Of a stretch of DNA of 18,382 nucleotides, positions 7,188-15,275 are shown one piece after another. Positions within the stretch are counted from its first letter, which is position 1; the number at the start of each line of letters is the position of its first letter. The notes beneath the pieces were generated by a model. The model was not told the origin of the DNA. It saw only the letters and a program-made list of their open reading frames with translations, and did no database searches. Origin of the DNA: Negativicutes bacterium. GTDB taxonomy: Bacteria; Bacillota; Negativicutes; SKW292. The stretch covers positions 1-18,382 of the forward strand of contig JAOAFP010000016.1 in assembly GCA_026416215.1 (NCBI GenBank), in the 5' to 3' direction. A program made the translations under genes and the position numbers.

Positions 7188-10100
7188 TTCCCCTCCTCAG
7201 CCGGCCGCCCCCGTCTTCCGCTATTCCGTCGCTCCGGCCTCGCCCCCCCAGCGGTTGAACAGGCGCTGCCGCCAGCCGGCCCGGCCGGCCGCCGCCGGCC
7301 CCGCAACTGGTTCAGCCGGTCGAACGTCAAGTAGAAAACCGGCGTTATGTAAAGGGTAAACAACTGCGAAAACACCAGTCCTCCGACCACCGCGATCCCC
7401 ATGGTCATCCGCGATTCGCCACCGGCGCCGAATCCCAGTGCCATTGGCAGCGCCCCCAGGATGGCGGCCATGGTCGTCATCATGATCGGCCGGAATCTGG
7501 TCAGGCAAGCCCGGTGAATGGACCGGGCCGGCGGCAACCCTTCCCGCCGTTCCAGCTCGAGGGCAAAATCAATCATCATGATCCCGTTTTTCTTGACTAG
7601 CCCGACCAGCATAATTATACCGATATAAGCGTACAGATCCAGTTCTTTGCCGAAGAGGCCAAGGGCCAGCAACGCCCCGAATCCGGCTAGGGGCAGGGCG
7701 GAAAAAATGGTCAGCGGGTGGATAAAGCTTTCATAGAGAATTCCCAAAATGACGTAAATCACGAAAATGGTGGCAAACAGCAACAGGCCAAGATTGGCGA
7801 ACGACTGCTGCATGGTGGCCGTGTCGCCGTCAAAACGGTAGCTAATTTCCCGCGGCAGCTTCTGCTGGGCGGTCTGCCTGACCGCCGTCACCGCCTCTCC
7901 CAGTGAATAGCCGGTCTGGGGGTTAAAAAACACGGTGTTGGAAATCAGCTGGTTGCTGTGATTGACCCGGATCGGAGTCAGTGACTGGCTGACCTCGGCC
8001 ACCGCTGTCAGCGGCACGGCGCTGCCGTCAGCGGCCCGCAGGTAGATCTGCCTCAGGGTCTCAGGGTTGTATTCGTAGCGCGGTAGCCATTCCGACCATA
8101 CGTTGTACTGATTGGTGCTGCCGTAAATGGTCGAGAAGTTGTCCGGACCATAGCCAGCGTATATGCTCTGCATGGCCTGGCGCAGGCTGATCCCCAGCAA
8201 CTGGGCTTTGTCTTTGTTAAAGTTAACGGTGAGCAGCGGCATCTTCACCGCTGAATCGCTGTTGATGTCGGTCAGTTTCGGATTTTTGCCCAGTTCGTCG
8301 AGCATCAGCTGACAGTAATGGGTTAACTGGTCAAAATCAGCGGCCATCATCGTAAACTGGCCGGCAGTGGCGCTGGGCCGGCCGCCGGTGACCACCGGCG
8401 GCGGGTTGAGCACGGTAACCTTCAGGCCGACAATGTTGGCAAACTTGCGCCGCCAGTCGCCCAGCATTTCGTTAAGCGGACGCCGGCGAACGCCCTTGTC
8501 GCGCAGTGCTACCACCATCATCCCGCTGTTGGGTTGCTGCACCATGGAAACCACCTTCTCAGTGTCGGGATCGTTATGGACTATATCCATCACCGCCAGC
8601 TGCTTTTCGTGAAGGTAGTCATACGATGACCAGTCGGCTGCCTGGGTGAAAATCAGGAGAAAGTTCTGATCCTCGCTGGGAATGAACCCTTTGGGGGCCG
8701 CCACAAACAGTCCGACCGACGCCACCAGCATAATTGCCACAAACCCCAGACCGATTTTTTTGTGGTTGAGCATGAAGGCCAGGCTGCGGCCGTAAAGGCT
8801 GGCAGCCGCATTGAATCTGTCCTCCAGCCACCAGTACAGCCCCCGGCTGCCTGCCGGTCGGTTATGGCGCCGCAGCAGGTAGCGGCACATCATCGGGGTC
8901 AGCGTCAGGGAGATGAATCCAGAAAGCAGAATGGCCGACGCCAGCACCATGGCGAATTCGTGGAACAGCCGGCCAATCATCCCCGGCATGAACAAAATCG
9001 GCAAAAATACTGCCACCAGCGACAGGGTCATCGACAGTACAGTAAAACAGATCTCACGCGAGCCGTTGAAAGTGGCCTCCACCACCGGTTCTCCCATTTC
9101 CACCCGACGGACGATATTTTCCGTCACCACCACCGCGTCATCCACCACAAATCCCACCGCCAGGACCATAGCCATCATCGACATCATGTCGAGGCTGAAA
9201 TCGCTCAGGTACATGACGGCAAACGTGCCAATGACCGATAACGGCACCGCAACCGCCGGAATGACCGTCGACCTCGCCTCACGGACGAACAGGAACACTA
9301 CCAGCACCACCAGCACCACAGCGATAAGCAGCGTGATCATAACATCGTGAAAGCTTTGCTTAATGTACAACGACTGATCGTTCATTACGTCGATGGCGAT
9401 CGACTCCGGCAGCATGTTTTGAATCTGCGGCAGCTTGGCCCGGACGTCGTCGGCTATCTGAACGATGTTGGACCCCGGCTGCTTATAGATCATCATGTTG
9501 ACCGCCTTTTTGTAGCCATCTCGGTCAGCATAGTCAACCCTGGCCCAGTAGTTGTCAACCGAGTCGATGGCCTGCCCGACATCACTCAGCCGGACGGGCA
9601 CCCCATCCCGGACCGCCACCACCATCCGGTTGTAGTCATCGGCAGTGCTGGCCGGCAGGTTGGACAGGATGCTGAACGACTGTTGCCGGCCGTAGACAGT
9701 GCCGCCGGTGGTGGTTACATTGTTATTGTCCAGAGCGGCGGTAACCTGTTCGGCCGACAGCCCGAGACTGGCCAGTTTGTCCGGGTTGAGCTGGATCCGC
9801 ACCGCCGGCTTCTGGGCGCCCCCTCCGCCCACACTGCAGTTGGCCACCCCATTGACGGTAGCGATCTGGGGCACCACGTAGGCGTCGACATAGTTGTAGA
9901 TCTGCGACATGTTGAGAATGTCGGAGCTGAAGTTTATATACATGATCGCCCGGTCGGCCGGATTGCTTTTATTGTAGCTGGGCGGCGACGGCATGTCGCT
10001 AGGCAGGAAGCGGTTGGCGGCATTGATGGCGGTGTTCACGTCCAGTGCCGCTCCGTCGATCTCGCGGGACAGATCAAAAGTCAGGGTGATTGATGTCCGG

Positions 10101-10360
10101 CCGATGCTGTTTTGTGATATCATCTGGGTCAGCCCGTTGATCTGCGAGAACTGCTTCTCCAGCGGCAGGGCGACATCGGCCGCCATTTGCAGCGGGCTGG
10201 CTCCCGGCAGCGAGGCCGATACCACGATGGTCGGGTAATCGACGTTAGGCAGCTGGGCAATCGGCAGGTGGCGAAACCCCATCACCCCGAACACCAGCAG
10301 GCAGACCATGACCAAAGTGGTCATAACCGGCCGCCTGATCCAGATCGCCGACAAGTTCAT
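7178..10360 (-). CDS. RND multidrug efflux pump, inner-membrane permease (HAE1 family, MdtB/AcrB-like)
   Basis: A proton-driven drug exporter of 1060 residues; AcrB/MdtB-type pumps are about 1040. The N-terminus MNLSAIWIRRPVMTTLVMV begins the first helix, followed by a large periplasmic loop with LPSDMPSPPSYNKSNPAD (119-136), which is closest to MdtB/MdtC-type pumps. The helix 4 proton-relay pair D407-D408 sits in AVGFVVDDAVVVTENI. Helix 10 has the essential Lys region GLVKKNGIMMIDFALE. Both halves of the duplicated RND fold are complete. The last 45 residues (from 1016) form an unusual Arg/Gly/Pro-rich tail. The ATG overlaps the adaptor stop as ATGA with only a weak G-rich Shine-Dalgarno, so expression probably depends on coupling. 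No outer-membrane channel gene is present here; a TolC-like protein must come from elsewhere. Substrates cannot be deduced. Confidence 0.95.
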   Translation of the reverse strand: MNLSAIWIRRPVMTTLVMVCLLVFGVMGFRHLPIAQLPNVDYPTIVVSASLPGASPLQMAADVALPLEKQFSQINGLTQMISQNSIGRTSITLTFDLSREIDGAALDVNTAINAANRFLPSDMPSPPSYNKSNPADRAIMYINFSSDILNMSQIYNYVDAYVVPQIATVNGVANCSVGGGGAQKPAVRIQLNPDKLASLGLSAEQVTAALDNNNVTTTGGTVYGRQQSFSILSNLPASTADDYNRMVVAVRDGVPVRLSDVGQAIDSVDNYWARVDYADRDGYKKAVNMMIYKQPGSNIVQIADDVRAKLPQIQNMLPESIAIDVMNDQSLYIKQSFHDVMITLLIAVVLVVLVVFLFVREARSTVIPAVAVPLSVIGTFAVMYLSDFSLDMMSMMAMVLAVGFVVDDAVVVTENIVRRVEMGEPVVEATFNGSREICFTVLSMTLSLVAVFLPILFMPGMIGRLFHEFAMVLASAILLSGFISLTLTPMMCRYLLRRHNRPAGSRGLYWWLEDRFNAAASLYGRSLAFMLNHKKIGLGFVAIMLVASVGLFVAAPKGFIPSEDQNFLLIFTQAADWSSYDYLHEKQLAVMDIVHNDPDTEKVVSMVQQPNSGMMVVALRDKGVRRRPLNEMLGDWRRKFANIVGLKVTVLNPPPVVTGGRPSATAGQFTMMAADFDQLTHYCQLMLDELGKNPKLTDINSDSAVKMPLLTVNFNKDKAQLLGISLRQAMQSIYAGYGPDNFSTIYGSTNQYNVWSEWLPRYEYNPETLRQIYLRAADGSAVPLTAVAEVSQSLTPIRVNHSNQLISNTVFFNPQTGYSLGEAVTAVRQTAQQKLPREISYRFDGDTATMQQSFANLGLLLFATIFVIYVILGILYESFIHPLTIFSALPLAGFGALLALGLFGKELDLYAYIGIIMLVGLVKKNGIMMIDFALELERREGLPPARSIHRACLTRFRPIMMTTMAAILGALPMALGFGAGGESRMTMGIAVVGGLVFSQLFTLYITPVFYLTFDRLNQLRGRRRPAGPAGGSACSTAGGARPERRNSGRRGRPAEEGKWR

Positions 10361-11472
10361 GGCTGCTGGTCCCCGCTGCTATCGCCGGCGATTTTTACCG
10401 GACTGCCGTCCCTGAGGCCCATCAGCCCGTCGGTGGCAATCATTTCACCGTCGGTCAGACCGGACTTAACCACTAGAGTATCGCCCACCTTGCGGCCGAT
10501 GGCAATTTTCCGGGCCGACACCCGGTTGTCGCTGCCCACCACAAATACCGTGCCCTCGCTGTCGCTGCTTACGATTACGGCGGTTGCCGGCACGGTCAGG
10601 GCATTTTCCTCCCTGCCCAGCGTCAGCACCACTGAGCAGAACTGACCGGGGAACAGCCTTCCCGACCGGTTGGCAAATTCCGCCCGCAGCTTCAGCGAGC
10701 CGGTGTTGGCCGTTACCTGATTGTTGAACGCCACCAGACGGCCGTCATCAGCCAACAGCTGGTCGTTGCCGTCGTAAAGGCTGACCTGAACCTGCTCCTG
10801 ACTTGCGCTCAGTGCGCCGAGGTACTGTTCGGGCACGGCAAAATCGGCATAAATCGGGGCAATCTGGTTGATGGTGGCAATCTGGCTGACGTTGGCGGTC
10901 ACAATATTGCCCGGGTAGACCTGTATGTAGCCGATCTTCCCGCTGATCGGCGCAGTTATGGTGCAGTAGCCGAGATTGATGTTGGCTAGGTCGAGCTGGG
11001 CCTGGGCGTTGTCAGTCCCGGCCTTCTGCCGGTTAAGATCGGTCAGAACCGCTTCGTAATCCTGGTACGAAATCGCTCCCTGGGCCAGCAGCTGTTTATA
11101 CCGCTCAAACTGGTCGCGGCTGTAGGCCAGTTGACTCTGCTGCATCTCCAGGCCGGCCCGGGCCTGTTCAACCGCCGCCCGAAACGGTGCCGGGTCAATG
11201 GCGGCCAGGATTTGCCCCTCGCTGACCATCTGCCCGTCGCGGAAAAATACCTCCTGCAGTTTGCCGGTGACCTGCGGCGTCACCACTACGCTGCGGGCCG
11301 CCGCCAGATTGCCTACTGCCCTGACCGTTACCGGCTGACTCTGTTGCTTTACCCGGCCCACGTTAACCGTCACCGGCGGTGTGCCAGCTGGCCGCTGCTC
11401 ACCGCAGCCGGTCAGCACTATCCCGGTCACCGTCAGCACTGTCATTAAGGCCGCAATTGTCAGTCGCCGCAT
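10357..11472 (-). CDS. RND efflux periplasmic adaptor (membrane fusion) lipoprotein
   Basis: This protein links the RND pump to an outer-membrane channel. From the chosen ATG it has 371 residues. The signal peptide MRRLTIAALMTVLTVTGIVL is followed by a lipobox with Cys23 (LTGC), so it is a lipoprotein. The domains are in the usual order. The first lipoyl half contains VTPQVTGKLQEVFFRDGQMV. An alpha-helical hairpin rich in Gln and Ala follows (about 100-165). The second lipoyl half has CTITAPISGKIGYIQVYPGNIV, and beta-barrel and membrane-proximal domains include FPGQFCSVVL and ALTVPATAV. An in-frame ATG 18 nt upstream (11490) exists, but AGGAG sits 7 nt before 11472 and nothing comparable precedes 11490. 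It overlaps the pump gene by 4 nt and is the first gene of the leftward operon. Confidence 0.94.
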   Translation of the reverse strand: MRRLTIAALMTVLTVTGIVLTGCGEQRPAGTPPVTVNVGRVKQQSQPVTVRAVGNLAAARSVVVTPQVTGKLQEVFFRDGQMVSEGQILAAIDPAPFRAAVEQARAGLEMQQSQLAYSRDQFERYKQLLAQGAISYQDYEAVLTDLNRQKAGTDNAQAQLDLANINLGYCTITAPISGKIGYIQVYPGNIVTANVSQIATINQIAPIYADFAVPEQYLGALSASQEQVQVSLYDGNDQLLADDGRLVAFNNQVTANTGSLKLRAEFANRSGRLFPGQFCSVVLTLGREENALTVPATAVIVSSDSEGTVFVVGSDNRVSARKIAIGRKVGDTLVVKSGLTDGEMIATDGLMGLRDGSPVKIAGDSSGDQQP

Positions 11473-11479
11473 TTTCCTT

Positions 11480-11484
11480 CTCCT
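11480..11484 (-). promoter_or_regulatory. Ribosome binding site deciding the adaptor start at 11472
   Basis: AGGAG on the minus strand lies 7 nt before ATG 11472. It falls inside the six extra codons that would be used if translation began at 11490, which itself lacks a Shine-Dalgarno. This supports the shorter lipoprotein with a compact signal peptide. Confidence 0.7.
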
Positions 11485-11530
11485 GTTCATTTCTGTCCGG
11501 TTAAAAATTCGCGGTATGTCCAGTTCTCCC

Positions 11531-11536
11531 TGTCAA
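11531..11536 (-). promoter_or_regulatory. Candidate -35 element for the efflux operon
   Basis: TTGACA on the minus strand, a perfect sigma-70 -35 match, lies 59 nt upstream of the adaptor ATG. The region at normal -10 distance (CGCGAA) is poor, so either the promoter needs an activator or the match is chance. Confidence 0.3.
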
Positions 11537-11621
11537 TTTTAGCCGGTTCCGGACAGGATGGCATTAAAATCCGGTTAAAATGCCGCTTCGCGACAGGATA
11601 ACCGCATTCCCCGTGAAAGCA

Positions 11622-11636
11622 GCCGCCCGTGGCGGC
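11622..11636 (+). other. Small GC hairpin in the rqcH leader
   Basis: GCCGCC (11622-11627), loop CGT, GGCGGC (11631-11636): a perfect 6-bp stem about 20 nt upstream of the rqcH Shine-Dalgarno. No T-run follows, so it is not a terminator. A role in message stability is possible but unproven. Confidence 0.3.
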
Positions 11637-11656
11637 ACCTGCCGTAATTACCGGCC

Positions 11657-11662
11657 AAGGAG
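11657..11662 (+). promoter_or_regulatory. Ribosome binding site of rqcH
   Basis: AAGGAG with 6-nt spacing before ATG 11669, an ideal Shine-Dalgarno. It fixes the start of the only plus-strand gene. Confidence 0.8.
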
Positions 11663-11668
11663 TCCCTT

Positions 11669-13402
11669 ATGGATGGAATCACCCTGTGTCTGGTGCTAAA
11701 CGAGCTGCGCCAGCTAATTGTAAACGCCAGAATGGTCAGGATCTATCAGCCGGCGGACACCAGCCTGCTTTTCCGCCTGCTGGCGCCGGACGTCGGCAAA
11801 ATCTGGCTGACCCTCGACACTGCCGGCGGCTTTCCCCACTTTCGCCTTGGCGACCGGCCCGGCGAGCGGGGAAGCGAACACCCTTCCCCGTTCTGCATGG
11901 TTCTGCGCAAACGGCTGGAGGGCGGAACGGTGGTGGCAGTCGATCAGTACAATCACGACCGGGTCTGTAGCTGGGAGGTCATAAGTCGCGACCAGTCCGG
12001 CCATCTCTGTTCCCACCGGCTGTGGCTGGAGCTGATGGGCAAGCACAGCAACGCTGTCCTGACCGATGAGCAAGGTATTATCATCGATTGCCTGCACCAC
12101 GTTGCTCCAGGCATTTCCCCCGGCCGTCTGCTGCTTCCCCGCCACCGCTATCAGCCCCCCGTCGGGCAGCGAATGTCGATCAGCCGGTTCTCCCTGGCCG
12201 ATCTGGCCGCCGCGCTCAGATCCGAACAGCCTCTCGCCGGTTGCCTGCTCGCCGCCTTCTGGGGGCTTAGCCCGGCGGCCTGCAACAACATCTGCCAGCT
12301 GGCCGGCCTGCCCGGTCAGCTGCCTGCCGCCCGTCTGGAACCGCCGGATATCGCATCGCTGGCCGAAGCCATTGCTGACTGGGCCGCCATCCTCGCCACC
12401 CCTCCCCCCTACCGTCTGTCAGCCGTCTGTGACGACAACGGCAAGCTAATCCAGATCACCCACCTTTCTCCCAGTCAGCTCCCTCATCTTTCCCTTTATC
12501 AGTGGCAGCATTTCTCCTCTGCCGTCGACGCCGCCGGGTTTGCCGCCGCCACCCGGGCCCGCTACCGGCCGCCACGCCAGCAGCAGATTCTGCAGCTGCT
12601 CGACCGGCTGTGCAGACGGACCCGGCGAAAGATTGAACTGCAGGAAGCCGAGCTGCAGGAAGCGGCTGACGGCGAAAAATTCCGACGCTTCGCCGATCTG
12701 CTCCTGGCCGGCCAGCCGGCTATCGTCGCCGGTCAGACCGCCGTCATGGTGGCTGATTACTTCAGCGGCGACCACCCGCCGCCAACAGTGCCGGTTCCGG
12801 TCGACCCGGCCTTGTCGGTGGCCGATAACGCCGCCCGCTACTATCGTCAGTTTGCCAAAGCCAGGCGGGCCAGCAGCGCAATCGCCCGGCAGCTGGAAAC
12901 CAGTCACCGGGAGCTGTTGTGGTTGGAAAGTCTGCTTATTGCCTGCCAGCAAGCTGACTCGCCCGAAATTGTCGAGGAGATCGTCTGGGAGCTGCAACAG
13001 GCCGGCCACCTGCCGAAAACTGCCGTCCACCGCCACTCACCCCCCCCCTCCGCTCCCATGACCTTCACCAGCCCCGGCGGGTTCACCGTACTGGTCGGCC
13101 GCAATAACCGACAGAATGAACAGGTCACATTTCGCCTGTCCCGCCCCGGGCACGTATGGCTGCACGCCCAGAAGCTGCCGGGCAGTCACGTAATCCTCCA
13201 GTGCCCGCTGGATCGGGCCACGGCCGCCGATCTGGCATTTGCCGCCAATCTGGCCGCCTGGTTCAGCAAGGGGCGGGGTGCGGCCACCGTCGCCGTCGAT
13301 TACACCGCCCGCCATCAGGTGAAAAAGATGGCCGGGGCAAAGCCCGGCCTAGTCACCTATCACAATTTCCGGACCATCACTGTCCGACCGGCCCCTCCCT
13401 GA
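11669..13402 (+). CDS. rqcH: NFACT-family ribosome quality control protein (RqcH/Rqc2 homologue)
   Basis: RqcH-type proteins bind stalled 50S subunits with peptidyl-tRNA and direct addition of C-terminal alanine tails for proteolysis. The protein has 577 residues, near the family's usual size. The NFACT-N domain begins MDGITLCLVLNELRQ and has the key Asp97-Arg98 pair (NHDRV), the same numbering as in Bacillus subtilis RqcH, and ELMGKHSNAVL (121-131). A helix-hairpin-helix-like region and a coiled-coil middle (about 300-345 and 385-445) follow. The C-terminal NFACT-R domain (about 465-570) has VWLHAQKLPGSHVIL (496-510), VAVDYTARHQVKK (541-553) and GAKPGLVTY (556-564). The linker before NFACT-R is encoded with a run of nine C. 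It starts from an excellent Shine-Dalgarno and ends overlapping the convergent moeA fusion gene by 26 nt. It was formerly annotated as a fibronectin-binding protein in Gram-positives; an adhesin role is unlikely here. Confidence 0.95.
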   Translation: MDGITLCLVLNELRQLIVNARMVRIYQPADTSLLFRLLAPDVGKIWLTLDTAGGFPHFRLGDRPGERGSEHPSPFCMVLRKRLEGGTVVAVDQYNHDRVCSWEVISRDQSGHLCSHRLWLELMGKHSNAVLTDEQGIIIDCLHHVAPGISPGRLLLPRHRYQPPVGQRMSISRFSLADLAAALRSEQPLAGCLLAAFWGLSPAACNNICQLAGLPGQLPAARLEPPDIASLAEAIADWAAILATPPPYRLSAVCDDNGKLIQITHLSPSQLPHLSLYQWQHFSSAVDAAGFAAATRARYRPPRQQQILQLLDRLCRRTRRKIELQEAELQEAADGEKFRRFADLLLAGQPAIVAGQTAVMVADYFSGDHPPPTVPVPVDPALSVADNAARYYRQFAKARRASSAIARQLETSHRELLWLESLLIACQQADSPEIVEEIVWELQQAGHLPKTAVHRHSPPPSAPMTFTSPGGFTVLVGRNNRQNEQVTFRLSRPGHVWLHAQKLPGSHVILQCPLDRATAADLAFAANLAAWFSKGRGAATVAVDYTARHQVKKMAGAKPGLVTYHNFRTITVRPAPP

Positions 13403-15275
13403 TCAGTCCGCAGTTCTGCCAGTTATACCCTGCCAGTTGCTCCCGCCGGCGGCGAAACTGGCTACTGTCGAGAGCATCCAGCAGCTGTCCGGTCCACCAG
13501 TCCTCACCGTCGTCCAGCCAGACCAGATCGTAGCTCTCCTCAGCCAACGGCAGAAAATCACAGCCGGCGGCCGCCGCAGCCTGGGCAATAGCCAGCCCGC
13601 AGTCGGCGGCACCGGTGGCAACCGCCACCGCCACCGCCGTGTGCGACCCGACCTCGTGGCGGTAACCGATAACCGAGCTGACATCCACGCCAGCCTGCCG
13701 GCCAAGGTAGTCGAGTAGTTGCCGGGTCCCGGTTCCCCGCTGCCGGTTGACCAGCCGTAGCCCCGGTCTGCCCAGATCGGCCAAACCAAGGATCCGCAAA
13801 GGATTGCCGGCGGGCACCACCAGCCCCTGTTCTCGCTCAGCCAGACGCACCATCTTCCATTTTTTGCCGTCCAGCACCGACCGTACGGCGTTTTGGTTGT
13901 AGCTGCCGTCTTCCTCGTCAAGAATGTGAACGCCGGTCAGGTGACAGTAGCCATGGGACAGGGCCGCCAGCCCACCATGACTGCCGCGGTTGATAATCGC
14001 CAGCCGCAGGTGGATGCTGGTCAGCACCTGGGCCAGCACCTGCACGGCCAGGTCATGGCTGCCGACTAGAAAAACCGTCCGCCGCCACCACCGCAGCCGA
14101 TCCGCCCGGCAGTATACCAGTGGCACCCCATCACCGGCCGCCACTCCGGCCCGGTGGCGTTCAATCACCGCATAGCCGTCCCCCTCGGCCAGGGGAGTTA
14201 TCATACCTGCTCCCCGTGGCAGCGGCCAGACTGTGAGCTGCCGGTGCCGGTAACCGGCCACCACCCGCACAAACTCGTTCACTCCCGGCGTCGAATGCAC
14301 CGCCTGGCCGCATACCGCCACCCGGTCACCGGGTTCCGCCCGGCGGTCGCACAACGGCCGGAGAAAAATCTCTGCCGCCAAAAAACAAGACCCGGGATAA
14401 CCGGGCAGACCCAATACCGGCTTACCGGCCACTCTCCCGATAATCACCGGCCTGGCTGGGCGGATGTCCACCCCGTGGACTAGCACCTCGCCCGCCCCGG
14501 CCACGATATCGGCGGTAAAATCAGCGTTGCCGGCCGATGTGCCGGCGATTATCGCCACCGCATCAAGATCGTCCGGCAGATGATCCAACCGCCGCCGCAG
14601 ATCGCCGGGCCCGGCCGCCGGTGGCATGATCAGCGGCTGCCCCCCCCATTCCTCGACCAGCCGGGCAATCATCGGCGTGTTGCTGTCGATCACCTCGCCC
14701 GGTCCGGCCTCAACCGTATTGACGATTTCCGGCCCGCTGGCCACAATCCCGATTCTGGCCCGGCGCACCACCTCGACCTCCGCCCAGCCGCCAACCAGCA
14801 ACCGGGCAATATCAGCCGCCGCCAGCACCTGCCCGGCCGCCGCCAGCCAGTCGCCACCGGCCACATCTTCGCCGATCTGCCGCACATTTTGAAACGGCCT
14901 GGCCGGAGCGATTATTTCCGCCCGGCCATCCGACAAAAACTCAACCTCTTCCGCCCGGATCACGGCATCGCAGCCGTCCGGCAGAGGCTGGCCGGTATTA
15001 ACCACCTGCGCCCGAAGCCGCTGGGGAGTGTACTCATCAGCATCCTGGCACCCGGCACTGGCCACGGCAATCCCGTCCATGGCTGCCGCCGGATAGTGAG
15101 GGTGGTGCCGGCAGGCCTGATAATCACGGGCCAGCACCCGGCCACCAGCCGCTACCGTAGCCACCGTTTCCACACCGGTCGGCGGCCACAGCTGCCGCCA
15201 CACCGCCTCAGCCTCCTCCAGCCTTGTCACCCGGCCGAACCGCCGGCCGTGGTAGCCTACCAGGGAATCACCCAT
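13377..15275 (-). CDS. MoeA-like molybdopterin molybdenumtransferase fused to a PBP-like (LysR-substrate-type) domain
   Basis: The protein has 632 residues. Residues 15-390 are MoeA-like: AAAMDGIAVAS (63-73, D67), TGQPLPDGCDAVIRAEE (94-110), GEDVAGGDW (135-143), ASGPEIV (179-185, where relatives read STGDEL), GTSAGNAD (245-252) and GKPVLGLPGYPGS (284-296). Residues about 395-610 resemble a type 2 periplasmic-binding fold without a signal peptide: GLVVPAGNPLRI (484-495), LRLVNRQRGTGTRQLLDYL (506-524) and IGYRHEVGSHTAVAVAVATGAADCGLA (split over 536-561). MoeA inserts molybdate into adenylylated molybdopterin; the extra domain may bind molybdate or tungstate, or the precursor, which is inference. 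The start overlaps the end of the preceding moeA by 19 nt, with GAGAGGGT just upstream of the ATG. The 3' end overlaps rqcH antisense. Tandem arrangements of this type are known in anaerobes. Confidence 0.9.
   Translation of the reverse strand: MGDSLVGYHGRRFGRVTRLEEAEAVWRQLWPPTGVETVATVAAGGRVLARDYQACRHHPHYPAAAMDGIAVASAGCQDADEYTPQRLRAQVVNTGQPLPDGCDAVIRAEEVEFLSDGRAEIIAPARPFQNVRQIGEDVAGGDWLAAAGQVLAAADIARLLVGGWAEVEVVRRARIGIVASGPEIVNTVEAGPGEVIDSNTPMIARLVEEWGGQPLIMPPAAGPGDLRRRLDHLPDDLDAVAIIAGTSAGNADFTADIVAGAGEVLVHGVDIRPARPVIIGRVAGKPVLGLPGYPGSCFLAAEIFLRPLCDRRAEPGDRVAVCGQAVHSTPGVNEFVRVVAGYRHRQLTVWPLPRGAGMITPLAEGDGYAVIERHRAGVAAGDGVPLVYCRADRLRWWRRTVFLVGSHDLAVQVLAQVLTSIHLRLAIINRGSHGGLAALSHGYCHLTGVHILDEEDGSYNQNAVRSVLDGKKWKMVRLAEREQGLVVPAGNPLRILGLADLGRPGLRLVNRQRGTGTRQLLDYLGRQAGVDVSSVIGYRHEVGSHTAVAVAVATGAADCGLAIAQAAAAAGCDFLPLAEESYDLVWLDDGEDWWTGQLLDALDSSQFRRRREQLAGYNWQNCGLIREGPVGQ

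Larger units (their letters stand above)
11473..11668. promoter_or_regulatory. Divergent promoter/operator region between the efflux operon and rqcH
   Basis: This non-coding stretch must carry promoters for both directions. On the minus strand TTGACA (11536-11531) is a perfect -35 hexamer, but no good -10 lies at 16-18 nt. On the plus strand TAAAAT occurs at 11565-11570 and 11576-11581 as -10-like sequences without clear -35 partners. Several repeats are present: CTGTCCGG (11493-11500) with its inverse CCGGACAG (11549-11556); CCGGTTAAAA twice (11497-11506, 11571-11580); ATTTTAGCCGG (11536-11546) nearly inverse to CCGGTTAAAAT (11571-11581); and GACAGGAT twice (11552-11559, 11592-11599). These could be operators for a TetR- or MarR-type repressor, which is not encoded in the window. 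Confidence 0.55.

Noticed and set aside
9347..10093. Plus-strand open frame of 248 codons opposite the RND pump
   Set aside because: Antisense to a conserved pump; His/Val/Asp-rich low-information translation with no family resemblance.
11473..11490. Earlier ATG (11490) for the efflux adaptor
   Set aside because: No Shine-Dalgarno precedes it, whereas AGGAG sits 7 nt before ATG 11472 and gives a compact lipoprotein signal.
12446..13036. Minus-strand open frame of 196 codons opposite rqcH
   Set aside because: The rqcH frame has strong domain motifs across this stretch; the opposite frame has none.
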